DNA from: Candidatus Izemoplasma sp.
Lineage (GTDB): Bacteria; Bacillota_I; Bacilli_A; Izemoplasmatales; Izemoplasmataceae
DNA length: 7,281 nucleotides
Reading direction: 5' to 3'
NCBI GenBank assembly: GCA_007116105.1
Contig: SKJA01000160.1
Coordinates: forward strand, 1 to 7,281
The notes below the pieces were generated by a model that saw nothing but the letters and a program-made list of their open reading frames with translations, did not search any database and had not been told where the DNA came from. Each line of letters begins with the position of its first letter. Within the stretch, counting starts at the first letter, position 1. The translations under genes and the position numbers were made by a program. Below, one piece after another: positions 4,329 through 7,281 of this stretch.

Positions 4329-5391
4329 ACAGGTGCGTCGCTATCACCACTTTACCTTCCACGCGCAACCGGGCATCAATGTCATTACAGGTCCAAACGG
4401 GATAGGGAAAACGACCCTTTTAGAGAGTCTTTTTATTTTAGCTCTAACCAAATCCTACAAAACCTCTAAAGATCATCATCTCATCCATCATGAAGCCTCT
4501 TATTTTAAGCTTAACGGAGTCTTTAAAGACGCCGATCAATCTGCTCGTTTTGAGGTGCATGTTCACGACAAAGGCAAAGACGTTCACATCAACCATGTCC
4601 ACTATCCACGCTTGAGTGATTACTTAGGACGCCTCAATGTGGTCTTGTTTGCGCCGGAGGATTTAGACATCATCAAAGGTTCACCCAAAACGCGCCGTCG
4701 TTTTTTAGATTTAGAACTGGCGCAACGAGATCGTCGTTACATCAGTTACCTCAGCCACTATAAAAGACTCTTGAAAGAGCGCAACGATTGGCTTAAACAA
4801 GGGGCATTAAAACCAGATAAAGACGTGGTCTTAGATGTGATTACGGAGCAGTTGGCCCATTACGCTCAAAAAATCATGACGGTACGGTCGACCTTTATCG
4901 AATCGTTGAATCAACTGATGCAAGGACCTCATCAAACCTTAGCGCCTACCGATGCGCCTGTGACACTGCAATACGTCCCTTCTTTACCACCAGGAGACCC
5001 TTTTAAAGCATACGATAAAAAGCGTGCCATGGACTGGCAATTTAAGAGCACCCAACTTGGGATTCACCGCGATGACCTCCAGTTTGACACACGTCACGGG
5101 CCGTTAGGTGATCACGGCAGTCAAGGTCAAATCAGAACAGCGGTGTTGGCCCTCAAACTGGCGCTAGCCGCTTGGTTTGAAGCCCATCAAAAAACGCCAC
5201 CCTTAATGTTGTTTGACGATGTCTTAAGTGAACTAGACCCCGATCGTCAACAGGCGTTGCTAAGTCAGCTCAACCAACACGCACAAGTGTTCATAACCGC
5301 CACGCATCTCGATGCGTTGGCGCTTGATAAATCACGCATTCATCACCACAATTTACAGCACGACATCAATCAAAGGAGTGACACCCCATGA
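4303..5391 (+). CDS. recF: DNA replication and repair protein RecF
   Basis: RecF is an SMC/ABC-like ATPase that with RecO and RecR loads RecA at single-strand gaps. The 362-residue product (B. subtilis about 370) has Walker A GPNGIGKTT (30-38), the conserved NVVLFAPEDLDIIKGSP stretch (112-128) followed by RRRFLDLEL (131-139), the ABC signature SQGQIRT (273-279), Walker B LMLFDD (301-306) and D-loop SELD (309-312). All catalytic residues are present. The ATG at 4303 lies inside yaaA (26-bp overlap) and gives an N-terminus, MQLTSLTLEQVRRY, that aligns with the B. subtilis start. Its ribosome binding site is poor (AAGTGA close upstream), so translation is probably coupled to yaaA. The last ATGA overlaps the gyrB start by four bases. 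The C-terminal tail is His/Gln-rich (HHHNLQHD) and not a known motif. Confidence 0.98.
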   Translation: MQLTSLTLEQVRRYHHFTFHAQPGINVITGPNGIGKTTLLESLFILALTKSYKTSKDHHLIHHEASYFKLNGVFKDADQSARFEVHVHDKGKDVHINHVHYPRLSDYLGRLNVVLFAPEDLDIIKGSPKTRRRFLDLELAQRDRRYISYLSHYKRLLKERNDWLKQGALKPDKDVVLDVITEQLAHYAQKIMTVRSTFIESLNQLMQGPHQTLAPTDAPVTLQYVPSLPPGDPFKAYDKKRAMDWQFKSTQLGIHRDDLQFDTRHGPLGDHGSQGQIRTAVLALKLALAAWFEAHQKTPPLMLFDDVLSELDPDRQQALLSQLNQHAQVFITATHLDALALDKSRIHHHNLQHDINQRSDTP

Positions 5392-7281
5392 CACCACAAT
5401 ACGATTCGTCCAACATTCAAATTCTCGAAGGTCTAGAAGCGGTTAAAAAACGACCTGGGATGTACATTGGTTCCACCGGCCCTAGAGGACTGCACCATTT
5501 GGTGTGGGAAATCATTGACAATGGCGTCGATGAAGCTTTAGCAGGCTATGCGACGAAAATACGCGTCACCATTTTACCCGGAAACATCATCCGTGTGGAA
5601 GACGATGGTCGCGGGATTCCGGTGGATATTCACCCTAAAACAGGGCTCCCTGCGGTTGAAACCATTTTGACGACCCTCCATGCTGGGGGTAAGTTTGATA
5701 ACAACTCCTACAAAGTCTCAGGTGGCTTACACGGCGTTGGCGCGAGTGTGGTGAATGCCTTAAGCGAATGGTTCGAAGTGGACATTTATCGCGATGGCAC
5801 CCATTACTATCAACGCTACCACGACGGCATCACTCAGTGTCCTGTTGAAAATCGTGGAGCGACCGATCTTAAAGGCACCACGATCACCTTCTTGCCTTCT
5901 AAAGTGACGTTCACAGAGACGCTCGAATTTGATTTTGAAACGTTGCGTTTACGGGTTCAACAAATGGCGTTTTTAAACAAAGGCATCGCCTTTGACATCA
6001 CCGATGAGCGGACACAACCACACCAACATAAACATTACCTTTATGAAGGTGGGATTCGCGAATACGTGGCCTTTTTAAACGCGAACAAAGAACAGCTTCA
6101 TGAGAAGGTCATTTACGCCGAAGGCGAACAAGAAAACATCATCGTTGAAGTGGCGATGCAATACAATCATGCGTATTCACAAAACATCTTCCCCTTCACC
6201 AACAACATTCACAACGCCGAAGGCGGGACGCATGAAGAAGGCTTTAAGCTCACACTCACACGGATCTTAAACACCTACGGTAAAAACCAAAACATCTTTA
6301 AAAAAGACGAATCCTTATTGGGTGAAGATACCCGTGAGGGATTGACTGCCATCATTTCTGTCAAACACCCCGACCCACAATTTGAAGGACAGACCAAAAG
6401 TAAACTCGGCTCCACCGAAGTACGCCGCATTGTGGCGCAAATTCTCAGTGAGGGTTTAGAACGTTTCTTGATGGAAAACCCCAGCGATGCAAAAATGATC
6501 ATTGAAAAAGCATTGTTGGCCTCAAGAGCGCGCTTAGCAGCGAAAAAAGCCCGTGAAGCAACCCGCCGGAAATCACCTTTAGATGGGTTAGGGTTTGCGT
6601 CTAAATTGGCCGATTGTCGCGAAAAAGATCCGAAGAAAAGTGAACTTTATATTGTTGAGGGTGATTCCGCTGGAGGGTCTGCAAAACAAGGACGAGACTC
6701 TGGCTTCCAGGCCATTTTACCCTTACGAGGCAAAGTCTTAAACGTCGAAAAAGCCCGACTGGATAAAATCTTAGGCAACAAAGAAATTCTCTCGTTGATC
6801 CAAGCGTTTGGGACCGGCATTGGCGATGAGTTTAACATTGAGCACGCACGCTATCACAAAGTCGTCATCATGACCGATGCTGATGTCGATGGGGCGCACA
6901 TTCGAACGCTTCTGTTGACCTTTATTTTCCGTCATTTAAGAGCCCTCATTGAAAAAGGGTATGTCTACATTGCCCAACCCCCATTGTATAAGATTCAACA
7001 AGGTAAAAAAGTGGTCTATGTCTTCAGCGATAAAGAGCTTGAAGAAGCCCTCAAAGAGTTTGGTTCACGCCCTCAAATCCAGCGCTACAAAGGGTTGGGG
7101 GAAATGAATCCAGACCAACTATGGGAAACCACCATGGACCCAGAACACCGCACCTTACTGAAAGTCACCCTTGAAGATGCGATGGACGCCGACCACGTCT
7201 TCAGTATGTTGATGGGCGATGATGTTGCACCACGCAAAAGTTTCATTCAAGATAATGCCCAACGGGTCATTAACTTGGATG
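5388..7281 (+). CDS. gyrB: DNA gyrase subunit B (C-terminus just beyond right edge)
   Basis: GyrB is the ATPase half of DNA gyrase, which with GyrA introduces negative supercoils. The 631 visible residues end in AQRVINLD, a few residues before the usual end of a roughly 638-residue Bacillota GyrB, so almost the whole gene is present. The GHKL ATPase domain shows Glu41 and Asn45 (EIIDNGVDEALAG, 41-53), DDGRGIP (72-78), the ATP lid GGLHGVGASVVNAL (112-125) and the QTK loop (335-337). The TOPRIM domain shows EGDSAGG (424-430), PLRGKVLNV (445-453) and DADVDGAHI (497-505), then YKGLGEMNPDQLWETTMDP (567-585). That YKGLGEMN and the LEDAMDAD segment near the end favour GyrB over ParE, as does the origin context. 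Residue 46 is Gly where Ser or Ala is usual. The start ATG 5388 has AAGGAG nine bases upstream and overlaps the recF stop as ATGA, implying coupled translation. Confidence 0.98.
   Translation, partial: MTPQYDSSNIQILEGLEAVKKRPGMYIGSTGPRGLHHLVWEIIDNGVDEALAGYATKIRVTILPGNIIRVEDDGRGIPVDIHPKTGLPAVETILTTLHAGGKFDNNSYKVSGGLHGVGASVVNALSEWFEVDIYRDGTHYYQRYHDGITQCPVENRGATDLKGTTITFLPSKVTFTETLEFDFETLRLRVQQMAFLNKGIAFDITDERTQPHQHKHYLYEGGIREYVAFLNANKEQLHEKVIYAEGEQENIIVEVAMQYNHAYSQNIFPFTNNIHNAEGGTHEEGFKLTLTRILNTYGKNQNIFKKDESLLGEDTREGLTAIISVKHPDPQFEGQTKSKLGSTEVRRIVAQILSEGLERFLMENPSDAKMIIEKALLASRARLAAKKAREATRRKSPLDGLGFASKLADCREKDPKKSELYIVEGDSAGGSAKQGRDSGFQAILPLRGKVLNVEKARLDKILGNKEILSLIQAFGTGIGDEFNIEHARYHKVVIMTDADVDGAHIRTLLLTFIFRHLRALIEKGYVYIAQPPLYKIQQGKKVVYVFSDKELEEALKEFGSRPQIQRYKGLGEMNPDQLWETTMDPEHRTLLKVTLEDAMDADHVFSMLMGDDVAPRKSFIQDNAQRVINLD

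Noticed and set aside
4126..4368. Minus-strand frame across the yaaA/recF junction
   Set aside because: It is antisense to two clear genes and has no recognisable domain.
6275..6838. Minus-strand frames (6275-6502 and 6647-6838) inside gyrB
   Set aside because: They are antisense to conserved GyrB transducer and TOPRIM coding sequence; no supporting signals.
1373..7281. Recoding of TGA as tryptophan (mycoplasma code)
   Set aside because: dnaA and recF stop at TGA at the expected lengths, no in-frame TGA occurs in the genes, and tryptophan is written TGG.
1..7281. A novel defence, mobile or biosynthetic system
   Set aside because: Every gene is a recognised housekeeping member of the origin cluster; no spacer array, transposase, inverted termini, tRNA or unexplained coding region was seen.

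Overview
This window is the chromosomal replication-origin neighbourhood of a bacterium with the Bacillota-type gene order. Reading leftward on the minus strand are rpmH, rnpA and yidC (the last cut by the left edge). Reading rightward on the plus strand are dnaA, dnaN, an S4-domain yaaA, recF and gyrB (the last cut by the right edge a few codons short of its expected end). Both gene sets point away from the 404-bp rpmH-dnaA gap, so transcription runs with the expected direction of both replication forks.

The protein sequences look like those of low-GC Gram-positives. dnaA and recF end in TGA and tryptophans are written TGG, so the standard bacterial code is in use. That argues against code-4 mollicutes (Mycoplasma, Spiroplasma). 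It fits Bacillota, or deep standard-code Mycoplasmatota such as the Acholeplasma/Izemoplasma group; the sequence alone does not decide between these. The yaaB/remB gene that sits between recF and gyrB in Bacillus subtilis is absent, and recF runs directly into gyrB.

The left arm makes ribosomal protein L34 from a consensus sigma-70 type promoter (TTGACA, 17 bp, TATAAT). An intrinsic terminator then separates rpmH from rnpA (RNase P protein) and yidC (membrane protein insertase with a lipoprotein signal). The right arm makes the initiator DnaA, the sliding clamp DnaN (own extended -10 promoter, strong terminator behind it), and then a new transcription unit yaaA-recF-gyrB with overlapping genes.

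The non-coding DNA is the most informative part. DnaA-box-like sequences lie on both sides of dnaA, which suggests a bipartite origin. The rpmH-dnaA gap has two perfect TTTTCCACA boxes, several near matches, and three GGGGAAA units spaced exactly 16 bp. The end of dnaA plus the dnaA-dnaN gap has one perfect box inside the coding sequence, further near matches, a GGGG-TTTT-CCCC palindrome and an AT-rich stretch that may be where the strands open. I found no mobile element, CRISPR array, tRNA or unrecognised gene; the genes are ordinary housekeeping genes and no undescribed system is evident. What merits a second look is the origin architecture and the rpmH/rnpA terminator.
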